A stretch of 36,830 nt of DNA from Bordetella petrii (lineage in GTDB: Bacteria; Pseudomonadota; Gammaproteobacteria; Burkholderiales; Burkholderiaceae_B): positions 1 to 36,830 of the forward strand of contig NZ_JAJMLX010000011.1 of NCBI RefSeq assembly GCF_020991325.1. The letters run 5' to 3'. Below are positions 23,327 to 31,413 of this stretch, piece by piece. Below the pieces are notes generated by a model, which was not told the origin of the DNA, ran no database searches, and saw only the letters and a program-made list of their open reading frames with translations. A program made the position numbers and the translations under genes. Positions within the stretch are counted from its first letter, which is position 1. Each line of letters opens with the position of its first letter.

Positions 23327-23392
23327 TCAATGCTTGGCCGGAAAATCACTGGGCCATTTCATGGGAATGGATTGCTCGTGCAGCTCATTCAT
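23327..23392 (-). CDS. Candidate 21-residue peptide gene
   Basis: On the minus strand an ATG at 23392 is preceded by AGGAGA at ideal spacing, followed by 21 codons and TGA. The peptide starts MNELHEQ and ends PSDFPAKH; it has no hydrophobic segment. The strong ribosome-binding site in an otherwise empty 370-bp interval is the main evidence. A longer frame through the same bases begins at 23575 but gives unremarkable sequence. It could be a leader peptide, a small regulator or a chance match. Nothing else in 23258-23627 was recognised apart from the hairpins. Confidence 0.35.
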   Translation of the reverse strand: MNELHEQSIPMKWPSDFPAKH

Positions 23393-23627
23393 GGTTTTCT
23401 CCTGGTAGCGGGCCGAATACCGGCCACCCCAGTATGTAACCTTGCGTTGCTGATTTTGATTTGACGTATCAAGGGCCAAGAACCCCCTTATTCCGGTATT
23501 TTCCCTATGGCCGGACCTGACGTTTACAAATATGGTGTTACCGCCTTGTGGGCGCAGCGAGACGGATATGCTCAAATCTGACGCCTGTTAGGGATGGAAA
23601 TGGCGCGCTCCGGCGCCTTGAACCGAC

Positions 23628-24383
23628 ATGAACCAATGCACCAGGCTTCTGGGCCTGCTCCTGCTTATCTGTAGCCTGCCTCTGGCCGCCCAGGCCGGGC
23701 AGGTACGCGTCGCGGTGGCCAGCGGGGTGATCGAGCCCATGCAGGCCATCGCCCAGAGCTTCCAGCAAAAAACCGGCAATGTCGTGGTGCTTTCCGCGGC
23801 GCCCACCAGCCAGCTGTATGCGCAAATCGAGCAAGGCGCCCGGTACGACGTGTTGGTGGCGGGCAACGATGTGCTGCCGGCGCGCCTGGAGGCTACCCGC
23901 AAGGCCGTACCGGGAACGCGTTACACGTATGCCACCCAGGTACTGGCACTGTGGTCGCCCCACACCGGCTATGTGGATGGGCAGGGCGATATCCTGAAAG
24001 AAAACCGTTTCCGCCGCTTGTCGGTTGCCAGCCCGGACCTGGTGCCCTACGGCCGTCCAGCCATGCAGGTGCTGGACCGCCTGGGACTGCGCGACGCGGT
24101 CACCGGCAAGCTGACCGAGCGCCGCTCGGTATCCGACACATTCCAATTCCTGACCAACGGCCAGAGCGACCTGGGCTTCGTCACGCTTTCACACGTGTAC
24201 AAGAACAGCCGCATCGAGCGCGGTTCGGCCTGGATCGTGCCCACCACGCTATACGACCCGATCCGCCAGGATGCAGTACTACTGGACACCGGCAAGGAAA
24301 ACCTGGCCGCGCGCTCGTTCCTGTTCTTCCTGAAAGGGCCCAAGGTGGGGCAGATCATGCGGGCTTACGGGTTTCATCGCTAG
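23628..24383 (+). CDS. ModA-like molybdate/oxyanion ABC transporter substrate-binding protein
   Basis: The product is 251 residues, the usual ModA length. The signal peptide ends near AQA/GQV (residue 23). Family features: VRVAVASGVIEPMQAIAQSF at the mature N-terminus, then SAAPTSQLYAQIEQGARYDV, ATQVLALWSP, PDLVPYGRPAMQVLDRLGL and LGFVTLSHVYKN. It should bind molybdate or a related oxyanion in the periplasm. The permease and ATPase (ModB, ModC) do not follow, so it is an orphan here. The start has no clear Shine-Dalgarno; a small GGCGC/GCGCC hairpin lies 10 bases before it (23602-23617). Confidence 0.8.
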   Translation: MNQCTRLLGLLLLICSLPLAAQAGQVRVAVASGVIEPMQAIAQSFQQKTGNVVVLSAAPTSQLYAQIEQGARYDVLVAGNDVLPARLEATRKAVPGTRYTYATQVLALWSPHTGYVDGQGDILKENRFRRLSVASPDLVPYGRPAMQVLDRLGLRDAVTGKLTERRSVSDTFQFLTNGQSDLGFVTLSHVYKNSRIERGSAWIVPTTLYDPIRQDAVLLDTGKENLAARSFLFFLKGPKVGQIMRAYGFHR

Positions 24384-24476
24384 AACCGAGGGATAACCCT
24401 TGCCAGTGAGCCGCCAGGAGCCGCTCCCGATGTGTCAGGTGCTTACGGCAATTACGCACACCTTGCCTGCTGCTGA

Positions 24477-25130
24477 CTAATCGGCTTTCATTTTGCTGAG
24501 GTCCGGCGCGAACCCTGCGGCTGCCTGCTTGGCGATCGACCGGCACAGCAACTCCGACATGCCCTTTGCCAATTGCTTGTTCGACCAGGCTCCAGTGTCG
24601 GAGAACCACTTAGGTACCCAGTTGACCGCCCCGAAAATGGAGAATATGGCCAATTTAGGGTCGCAAGGAATGATGCTGCCATCCTGGATACCTTCCCGCA
24701 CAAAGCCGCGCAGCTTCGCTTCGAAACGATCACGCTGCTCGACGATCTTGGCACGGTCTTCGGGTTCTAGTGCGTGCTCTTCCGTGATGATCACGCAGCG
24801 GCTCATTTCGCTGAGCGTCACCTGCAGATATTCCTGGATGGCCATGTGCAGCTTCTCGAGCCCCGTTCCGCCTGCCTGCTCTGCTTGTTCGATGGCTTCG
24901 AAGCCAACGCGCAGGGCCTCGGCAAATGCCTCGTATAGCAGAGCGTGCTTGTTGGGAAAATAGTGATACAAGGCGGCCTTCGTCACACCCAGGCTGGTCG
25001 CGATATCACCCAGCGACGTAGCGTGAAAGCCTTTCTGGTTAAACGCCGCAATCGCTTCGCGCAAGAGGGCTTCGCGCTTGAGTTGATGCATTGCCTTGCG
25101 GGTGGGTACCGCGTTATTCCATGTTGCCAC
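24477..25130 (-). CDS. TetR-family repressor at end of catabolic operon
   Basis: The product is 217 residues. The N-terminal TetR helix-turn-helix is clear: REAIAAFNQKGFHATSLGDI, then ATSLGVTKAALYHYFPNKHA. The all-helical C-terminal domain resembles regulators of acyl-CoA and fatty-acid degradation (ITEEHALEPEDRAKIVEQRD). It lies 42 bp after the dihydrolipoyl dehydrogenase gene on the same strand, as the last gene of the long operon, and is the natural candidate for its acyl-CoA-responsive repressor. Its operator was not located. Confidence 0.88.
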   Translation of the reverse strand: MATWNNAVPTRKAMHQLKREALLREAIAAFNQKGFHATSLGDIATSLGVTKAALYHYFPNKHALLYEAFAEALRVGFEAIEQAEQAGGTGLEKLHMAIQEYLQVTLSEMSRCVIITEEHALEPEDRAKIVEQRDRFEAKLRGFVREGIQDGSIIPCDPKLAIFSIFGAVNWVPKWFSDTGAWSNKQLAKGMSELLCRSIAKQAAAGFAPDLSKMKAD

Positions 25131-25172
25131 TGATCGAGCCCTCCCGGTGAATGACGTGGACCGGTCGCATAT

Positions 25173-26582
25173 TTAACGTTTTTTCCGAGGCAAGTACAAC
25201 TCGGTCAGCGTGCCTTCATAAGCCTCTGCCGCGAACGCCAGTGTCTCGGATAATGTGGGGTGCGGATGTATCGTCAACGCGATATCGCCAGGTTCAGCTC
25301 CCATTTCAATAGCCAATGTGGCCTCGGCAATCAGGTCCCCCGCCTGCGGCCCCACCATGCCCACGCCCAGCAAGGCTTGCGTGTCGGGATCGACCAGCAC
25401 CTTGGTCAGCCCGTCGCCCCGGCCGATGCTCAGGGCGCGGCCGCTGGCCGCCCAGGGAAAGCTGGCCTTCTCGAAAGCGATGCCGTCGCGCCGGGCCGCT
25501 GTTTCGGTCAGCCCCACCCAGGCAATCTCCGGATCGGTATACGCTACCGCGGGAATCACTTTAGCGTCGTTGAGGGTACTGCCGCCCGCCGCGGCTTCAG
25601 CCGCCACCTTGCCTTCGTAGGCCGCCTTGTGGGCCAGCATGGGTTCGCCGACCACATCGCCGATGGCGAAGATATGGGAGACATTGGTGCGCTGCTGCCT
25701 GTCGACGGGAATAACACCCTCCTTGTCGACCCGCACACCCGCAAGGTTGGCATCGATGGCGCCGCCATTGGGCCGACGTCCCACTGCCACCAGTACATAA
25801 TCGTAGGTCTGGGGCCCGGGTGCCTCAGGCCCATCGAACACCACCCGTACTCCCTGATCGCTGGCCTTCGCCGAAACCACCCGCGTACCGAGCAGAATCG
25901 CTTCATAACGGCTGGCGACTTGTTGCTGTAGAGGCTTGACCAGGTCCCGGTCGCAGCCGGGCAGCAGCCCATCCGTTGCTTCAACCACTGTCACCCGGCT
26001 GCCCAACGCCGCATACACTGTCGCCAACTCCATGCCGATGACGCCCCCGCCGACCACCAACAAGCGAGAGGGAATCTCAGGCAGTGCCAGTGCACCGGTC
26101 GAATCCAGGATGCGCTGATGGTCGGGCAAGAATGGCAAGCGGATGGGATGCGAACCCACGGCAATGATGGCCTGCTTGAAAACCACGATCTGGCCATCGT
26201 TCATCACCAGGGCATGCGGACCGCTGAACTTGCCGATTCCCGTCAACATGCGCACCTTGCGTTGCCGTGCCAGGCTCGCCAGCCCGCCGCACAGTCTGGC
26301 AACCAGCCCGTCCTTCCAGGCGCGCAGCTTCTCGGGCCGTATCCTGGGCGCATCGAATTCAATTCCCAGTTCCTGCAAATGCCGCGCGTCGTCTAATCCT
26401 TTTGCCGCATGCAGCAGGGCCTTGGACGGGATGCAACCCACATTGAGGCAGACGCCCCCAAGGGTCGCGCGCTGGTCCACCAGTACTACCGACATGCCCA
26501 GGTCCGCCGCCCGGAATGCTGCGGTATAGCCACCCGGCCCGCCTCCCAGCACGAGCAGGTCGGTCTCAATCGTGGAAGACAT
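25173..26582 (-). CDS. lpdA: Dihydrolipoyl dehydrogenase (E3)
   Basis: The product is 469 residues from the ATG at 26582, with AAGGA upstream; the frame continues upstream without family similarity. FAD-binding LLVLGGGPGGYTAAFRAADL at the N-terminus, the redox disulfide CLNVGC (Cys45, Cys50), NAD-binding VVGGGVIGMELATVYAALGS and the second FAD motif IFAIGDVVGEPMLAHKA are all present. The C-terminal HPHPTLSE carries the catalytic His-Glu pair. It reoxidises lipoyl-E2 with NAD+. No lipoyl-bearing protein is encoded nearby: the E2 in this operon is truncated, so E3 must serve another complex or be idle. Confidence 0.93.
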   Translation of the reverse strand: MSSTIETDLLVLGGGPGGYTAAFRAADLGMSVVLVDQRATLGGVCLNVGCIPSKALLHAAKGLDDARHLQELGIEFDAPRIRPEKLRAWKDGLVARLCGGLASLARQRKVRMLTGIGKFSGPHALVMNDGQIVVFKQAIIAVGSHPIRLPFLPDHQRILDSTGALALPEIPSRLLVVGGGVIGMELATVYAALGSRVTVVEATDGLLPGCDRDLVKPLQQQVASRYEAILLGTRVVSAKASDQGVRVVFDGPEAPGPQTYDYVLVAVGRRPNGGAIDANLAGVRVDKEGVIPVDRQQRTNVSHIFAIGDVVGEPMLAHKAAYEGKVAAEAAAGGSTLNDAKVIPAVAYTDPEIAWVGLTETAARRDGIAFEKASFPWAASGRALSIGRGDGLTKVLVDPDTQALLGVGMVGPQAGDLIAEATLAIEMGAEPGDIALTIHPHPTLSETLAFAAEAYEGTLTELYLPRKKR

Positions 26583-26655
26583 AAACTGCAGTTCCTTTTC
26601 TATGTGTGCCCCGCGCCGCGGCGGTGGCCGTTGACGGCATGCGTTGCCCGCGCCT

Positions 26656-27378
26656 CTATCGCACCCGGCTTTTTCCCAGGTAGGCGCTGGACAGGTCTCC
26701 GGCGCCATGCATCAACACATCGCGCGTGCCTTCCATCGCCACCTGGCCGTGTTTGAGCACATAGCCGAAATCGGCCACGCGCAGCGCCAGGCTGGCCATT
26801 TGTTCGCTCAGCAGCACCACCCGGCCGCCCTGCGCGCAGTAGTGCCTGATGAAATCGAAAATCTGCGACACCACGATCGGTGCCAGCCCCAGCGAAGGTT
26901 CGTCGAGCAGCACAAAGCGAGGCTGGTGCAGGGTAGCCATCGACAGGATCAGCATCTGCTGCTGGCCGCCGCTCAACGTGCCGGCCTTGGCTGTGCGCCG
27001 CTGCGCCAGGATGGGAAAATTGCCATACACGCTGTCCAGCGCCAGCTTGAACTTCCCTTGCGGCTTGCGGAAGTGCCACGCGGTAATCAGGTTCTCTTCC
27101 ACGGTGTGCTGATGGAAAATGCGCCGCCCCTCCATAGCGTGCGCCAGCCCGCGCCGCGCGCGCTCATGGGGTGCCAGGCGGGTGATGTCTTCGCCGTCCA
27201 GCAGGATCTGTCCCGCCCTGGCCGGCGTCACTCCCGAGATCGCGCGCATCAACGAAGACTTGCCGCCGCCGTTGGCACCGATCAGCGCTGTAATTCCATC
27301 GGGCCGCGCGACCAGGTTAATACCCCGCACGGCCTCGATGGCGCCATAACTGACCTGCAAGTTGCGCACTTCAAGCAT
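26656..27378 (-). CDS. livF: Branched-chain amino acid-type ABC transporter ATPase LivF
   Basis: The product is 240 residues. Walker A is GANGGGKSS (34-42), the signature is LSGGQQQML and Walker B is FVLLDEPSLGLAP. The SEQMASLALRVADFGYVLKHG segment is typical of LivF. With LivG, it powers import through LivH-LivM. The start overlaps the end of the LivM-LivG fusion gene by eight bases. It is part of the operon that also holds acyl-CoA enzymes, so the transported compound is more likely an organic acid than leucine (inference). Confidence 0.92.
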   Translation of the reverse strand: MLEVRNLQVSYGAIEAVRGINLVARPDGITALIGANGGGKSSLMRAISGVTPARAGQILLDGEDITRLAPHERARRGLAHAMEGRRIFHQHTVEENLITAWHFRKPQGKFKLALDSVYGNFPILAQRRTAKAGTLSGGQQQMLILSMATLHQPRFVLLDEPSLGLAPIVVSQIFDFIRHYCAQGGRVVLLSEQMASLALRVADFGYVLKHGQVAMEGTRDVLMHGAGDLSSAYLGKSRVR

Positions 27379-29191
27379 GAGCGGACTCCTCTACGCCAAG
27401 ATAGGCTTGGATCACAGCGGGGTCGGATCGCATGCCGTCCATGTCGCCTGAATAGATCTCTTCACCGGCTTCGAAGACCACCACCTCGTCGACCAGTTCC
27501 GCCAGGAAGTCCATGTGGTGATCGATAATCAGCACCGCGACGCCATGATCGCGTGCCAGTCGCACCAGCCCGATCAGATGTCCAGACTCGTGTTCGGAGA
27601 GGCCCGCTGCGGGCTCGTCCAGCAACAGCAGGTCGGGGTCGCTGGCCAGGGCGCGCGCCACTTCGGCCAGGCGTTGAATGCCATAGGGCAGTTCGCTCAT
27701 GATGGCGTCGGCTTGGCTGGTCAATCCGGCAGCCTGCATCAGGGCGTCGACCTGCCGCAGCAATGCGCCCTCTTCCCGCCTGGCTTGGCCCGTGTTCAAG
27801 GCCGCTGCCAGCGCGCCATGGCGATAACGCCGGTGCGCGCCCATCAGGATGTTCTCGCGCACGGTGAAGCTGGGCACATTGCGCGGATCCTGGAAGGTCC
27901 GTGTGATCCCGGCCCGCGCAATCTTGTGAGCCGGCCATCCGGCGATATCCCGCCCCTGGTATACGATACGGCCCTCGGTCGGGGTATAGATGCCGCTGAT
28001 CACATTGACGAGAGTGCTCTTGCCGGACCCGTTCGGTCCCACCAGGGCGGTAATGCGGCCGGGGTACAAGTCCAGGGACACGCCCGCCAGCGCGCGCAAG
28101 CCAGAAAACTCCATGACCACCCGGTCGATATGGACAAGCGGTGCGTTCTGCACCGGCCCGCCCATGGGCCGGGAACTCAGCGGGGCAACGGGTTCATCCG
28201 TCCTGCCCAGACGCAGCTGGTCCAACTTGCTGTAGCGGGTCTGTGCGCCCAGCAGGCCGGCCAATCCCTTGGGCAACAACGTAAAGATGAACACGAGGAT
28301 CAGGCCGTAGACGATGTACTGGTAGTCATTGAATGCCTGCAGCTTCTGCGGCAGGTAGGTGAACAGCACGGCGCCATACACCTGTCCCGCCAGCGAACCC
28401 AATCCGCCCACGATAGACATCACCAGGATCTCGATCGATCGCATCAGTCCGAAACTCTCGGGCGTCAGGTAGCCGATCATGTGGGCATAGCACGCGCCAG
28501 CCAGCCCCGCCAGGCCGCCGCTGATGGCATAGGCACTGCGTTTGGCGGCCGCCTGCGAGATGCCCAGCGAACCCGCGGCGATCTCGCTGACATGCACCGC
28601 GTACAGCGCCCGTCCGAAATGGCTCTTGACGAAGTTGCGCAGCATCAGCATGACCACCAGCAACAAGCCCAGCAAGATACGGAAGTATCCAACCGTACCG
28701 ATACTCCAGCCGAAGACCTGCAAAGTGCCGATCTGCGAGGAAGGAATGCCCCGCATCCCCATGACCCCGCCCGTGATGCCGCGCAATTCGCGCGCCAGTT
28801 CGTACACGATCAGGCCGAAGCCGAGCGACATCATGGCCAAGTAGAACTCGCGCACCCTTCCGGCAGGGCCGGCCAGCAGATAGCCCACTGCAGAGGCCAC
28901 CATGCAAGCCGCGGCGACTGCCAGGGGAAAAGGGATGCCCCAGGACTTCAGCGCAATGGCGCTGGTATAGGCGCCAATGGCGAAAAAACCCGCGTGTCCC
29001 AGGGAAATCTGGCCGTTGATGCCAGTCAGCAGGTTGATCCCCTGGGCCAGCAGAATATTGATGATGACGAAGCTCCACATCTGCACCGTGCCCACGTTGA
29101 CGTAGTCGGCGCCCAGCGCAAGCGCAAGCGCCAGCAATCCCAGGGCCCAGCCGTTCGTCAGAATTCTTCCTAGCTGTCTCATCGCGTTCAT
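27371..29191 (-). CDS. Fused LivM permease-LivG ATPase
   Basis: The product is 606 residues. Residues 1-320 are a LivM permease with about nine hydrophobic segments and the family motif LTGINGQISLGHAGFFAIGA (55-74). After a linker of about 30 residues comes a LivG ATPase: Walker A GPNGSGKST (385-393), Walker B LLLLDEPAAGL (521-531) and the H-loop IIDHHMDF. The signature loop reads LPYGIQRLAE, with Ile where LivG usually has Gln. LivM-LivG fusions are known in proteobacteria. The gene overlaps livH by four bases (ATGA) and livF by eight bases. Confidence 0.93.
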   Translation of the reverse strand: MNAMRQLGRILTNGWALGLLALALALGADYVNVGTVQMWSFVIINILLAQGINLLTGINGQISLGHAGFFAIGAYTSAIALKSWGIPFPLAVAAACMVASAVGYLLAGPAGRVREFYLAMMSLGFGLIVYELARELRGITGGVMGMRGIPSSQIGTLQVFGWSIGTVGYFRILLGLLLVVMLMLRNFVKSHFGRALYAVHVSEIAAGSLGISQAAAKRSAYAISGGLAGLAGACYAHMIGYLTPESFGLMRSIEILVMSIVGGLGSLAGQVYGAVLFTYLPQKLQAFNDYQYIVYGLILVFIFTLLPKGLAGLLGAQTRYSKLDQLRLGRTDEPVAPLSSRPMGGPVQNAPLVHIDRVVMEFSGLRALAGVSLDLYPGRITALVGPNGSGKSTLVNVISGIYTPTEGRIVYQGRDIAGWPAHKIARAGITRTFQDPRNVPSFTVRENILMGAHRRYRHGALAAALNTGQARREEGALLRQVDALMQAAGLTSQADAIMSELPYGIQRLAEVARALASDPDLLLLDEPAAGLSEHESGHLIGLVRLARDHGVAVLIIDHHMDFLAELVDEVVVFEAGEEIYSGDMDGMRSDPAVIQAYLGVEESAHA

Positions 29192-30072
29192 ACCTTCACC
29201 GTTTCACGCTTGCCGAACAAGCCTTGCGGCCGGATGGTCAGTACCCCTATCAACAAGACGAACGCCACCACCTCCGCGGCCGCGGGTGACACGTATCCGC
29301 CCACCAGCTTTTCCATGATGCCCAGTATCAAGCCCCCAATCAGCGAGCCGAACGCGCTGCCCATGCCGCCGACCACAGCCGCGACAAATGCAAGAATCAG
29401 CAGATGCAGGCCGAAATTGGGATCCACGGTGCCAGACACCTGCGATACCAGGATTCCCGCAATGCCCGCCAGCACGCCGCTGACCAGAAAGGAGAAGACC
29501 ACGACGCGATAGACGGGGATGCCCATCAGGGCCGCCAGATCGCGGTCATGCGCCACGGCGCGTACCCCATAACCCCAGATCGAATGCCGCAGAAACAACT
29601 CCATCAGGCAGACGATCAGGACACTGATGACGAACACGGCGATGTACTGCAATGAAATATAGGCGCCCATGAACTCGACCGTATCCGCGCTGCTGAACAG
29701 TACGTCCGGGAAGGCCACCGCCTGGGTGCCGAACAGCCAGCTGGCGATACCCTGCAGGAAAATACCGATGCCCAGCGTCGATACCACCCAGCCCATGCTG
29801 CCCGAGAAGCGGCGCAACGGACGCACACCCACCCACTCCACCACCCACAAGATGAAGGCGGTGACCAGCAGCGACGTGCCGATCGCCAGGAATACATTGA
29901 CCCCCGATCCGACCATGACAGCCGTGATCATCGCTCCGGCCATCAGCACCGAACCCTGCCCGAAATTGAGCACGCGCGTCGTCCAGAAGGTCAGGTTCAA
30001 GCCCAGCCCGATCAGGGCATAGACCGCGCCAACGCTGAGTCCCGACACAACCATTTGGATAAAGAAGTCCAT
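29188..30072 (-). CDS. livH: Branched-chain amino acid-type ABC transporter permease LivH
   Basis: The product is 294 residues from the ATG at 30072, preceded by GAGG; the 24-residue upstream extension is hydrophilic and unlike LivH. The N-terminus MDFFIQMVVSGLSVGAVYAL, then GLGLNLTFWTTRVLNFGQGS, and LIGGLILGIMEKLVGGYVSP are classic LivH sequence, with about eight membrane segments. It forms the inner-membrane channel with LivM. It follows livK after 61 bp containing a 23-bp perfect palindrome. Confidence 0.92.
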   Translation of the reverse strand: MDFFIQMVVSGLSVGAVYALIGLGLNLTFWTTRVLNFGQGSVLMAGAMITAVMVGSGVNVFLAIGTSLLVTAFILWVVEWVGVRPLRRFSGSMGWVVSTLGIGIFLQGIASWLFGTQAVAFPDVLFSSADTVEFMGAYISLQYIAVFVISVLIVCLMELFLRHSIWGYGVRAVAHDRDLAALMGIPVYRVVVFSFLVSGVLAGIAGILVSQVSGTVDPNFGLHLLILAFVAAVVGGMGSAFGSLIGGLILGIMEKLVGGYVSPAAAEVVAFVLLIGVLTIRPQGLFGKRETVKV

Positions 30073-30101
30073 ACCACCCTCGTGCGTGAACACTTGCGCG
30101 G

Positions 30102-30124
30102 CGTCCGGCGCGACGCGCCGGACG
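30102..30124 (-). other. Intercistronic hairpin between livK and livH
   Basis: CGTCCGGCGCG, A, CGCGCCGGACG: a perfect 11-bp inverted repeat with one central base. It begins 9 bp after the livK-like stop. Such hairpins after binding-protein genes protect the upstream mRNA and let more binding protein than permease be made. Confidence 0.65.
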
Positions 30125-30133
30125 GGCCGCCCA

Positions 30134-31345
30134 TTACTGCGCAATCGGCTGCAGCCGCACCTTGTCGCCCTGCTTGACGTACTCGAACACCTTCACACCA
30201 TCAGTCTCGATGCCGTGGTGGCGTTCTTTCGAGAAGCTATAGACGGCATTGACACCCTGGTAATCCTGGATGGACTCGATAGCCGCGCTGACCGCTTTCG
30301 GGTCGGTTGAACCCGCCCGGCGTATGCCTTCGAACAGGATGTTGGCGGCGTCATAGCCATTCGATACCGAGATCGCCATGAACAACTGGGGGTTCTCGGG
30401 GTCGCTACCCCACCAGCGGTCGGTACCGTACTTCTCTTTGTAGGCCTGAGCGAACTCGGCCGCCTGCGGACGCATGGGTTGCCCAAACGCCCCGATCATC
30501 GTACCCAGCGTGCCCACGGTCAGGTCACCGGCCCCTTCCTGGTATGGCTGCCCGAGCGCGCCATTGGAGGCAACCAGCGGGACGTTGACGTTAAGGCGCG
30601 CCATGGTCCGGCGTAGCACGGCCAGGTCTTTTCCCAGGCCGATGGCGGCGATCGCATCGACGTTGGCGCGCTTCATGCGAGCCACCTGGGCGGTCATGTC
30701 CTGGGCGCCCTGGTTGTACGAATCGGTGGCCACCGGCTTGGCGCCGCCATTTTTCTCGACCGATGCCGCCAGGTAATCGACGCCGGTCACCCCATAGGCG
30801 GTGCTTTCATGGACGATGCCGACACGCTTGAAATGCCTGGCCAGGTATTCGCCCATGGCGACCGCCTCTACATCGTTCTGGAGGGCGAAGGAGAAGACAT
30901 TCGGGCGAGGGTCCTCGCCCGTCTTCTCAGCGGGGTACGTCACCACAGGGGTCTGGGCGATGGGATTCATGTAAGGCCGGCCGTCGGCCTGCACCATATC
31001 GATCACCGCCAATGTCGGACCGCTGCCAGCCGGCCCGATGATGCCGACGATCTGCTTGTTATCCAGGATGGCACGCATGTTCTGTACGGCACGATCCGGA
31101 TTGAGCTGATCGTCGAGCAGCATGGCGATTTCGATTTTCTTGCCGTTGATGCCGCCCTTGGCGTTCCATTGCTCGACCGCCAACTCGACCGCGCGGCGGT
31201 TGCCTTCGCCAAACTCATTGTATGGGCCGGTCAAGGCCGAGGTCATGCCGATCTTGATCGTATCGGCCGCCTGGGCCGGGCCAGCCGCGAACAGCGTTGC
31301 CGCGACCGCCAGTCCCGCCGCTGTGAACTTCGGGTGTCCGAACAT
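30134..31345 (-). CDS. Branched-chain amino acid-type ABC transporter substrate-binding protein
   Basis: The product is 403 residues. AGGAGA precedes the ATG. The signal peptide ends near AQA/ADT (residue 26). The mature N-terminus IKIGMTSALTGPYNEFGEGN, the GGINGKKIEIAMLLDDQLNP segment and IVGIIGPAGSGPTLAVIDMV are typical of type I periplasmic binding proteins of the LivK/peripla_BP_6 group. The ligand is unknown; many relatives bind aromatic or short carboxylates. It works with the LivHMGF proteins encoded directly downstream. Confidence 0.92.
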   Translation of the reverse strand: MFGHPKFTAAGLAVAATLFAAGPAQAADTIKIGMTSALTGPYNEFGEGNRRAVELAVEQWNAKGGINGKKIEIAMLLDDQLNPDRAVQNMRAILDNKQIVGIIGPAGSGPTLAVIDMVQADGRPYMNPIAQTPVVTYPAEKTGEDPRPNVFSFALQNDVEAVAMGEYLARHFKRVGIVHESTAYGVTGVDYLAASVEKNGGAKPVATDSYNQGAQDMTAQVARMKRANVDAIAAIGLGKDLAVLRRTMARLNVNVPLVASNGALGQPYQEGAGDLTVGTLGTMIGAFGQPMRPQAAEFAQAYKEKYGTDRWWGSDPENPQLFMAISVSNGYDAANILFEGIRRAGSTDPKAVSAAIESIQDYQGVNAVYSFSKERHHGIETDGVKVFEYVKQGDKVRLQPIAQ

Positions 31346-31413
31346 TATTGTCTTCTCCTGATTTGTGTTGATGTCTGACTTGAACTGCTGTCACCGGGAC
31401 AGCCTCCGGCGCG

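Noticed and set aside
23461-23472. TTGACGTATCAA as an FNR/Anr site
   Set aside because: The arms TTGA/TCAA are separated by four bases, whereas FNR sites need TTGAT-N4-ATCAA (six bases between TTGA and TCAA).
23327-23575. 82-codon minus-strand frame as a protein gene
   Set aside because: The upstream 61 codons have no ribosome-binding site or recognisable sequence; only the last 21 codons have a good start site and are listed as a candidate.
27515-29173. Plus-strand open frame of 552 codons antisense to livM-livG
   Set aside because: It is the complement of a clear membrane-protein/ATPase fusion; composition is shadow-like and no motif was found.
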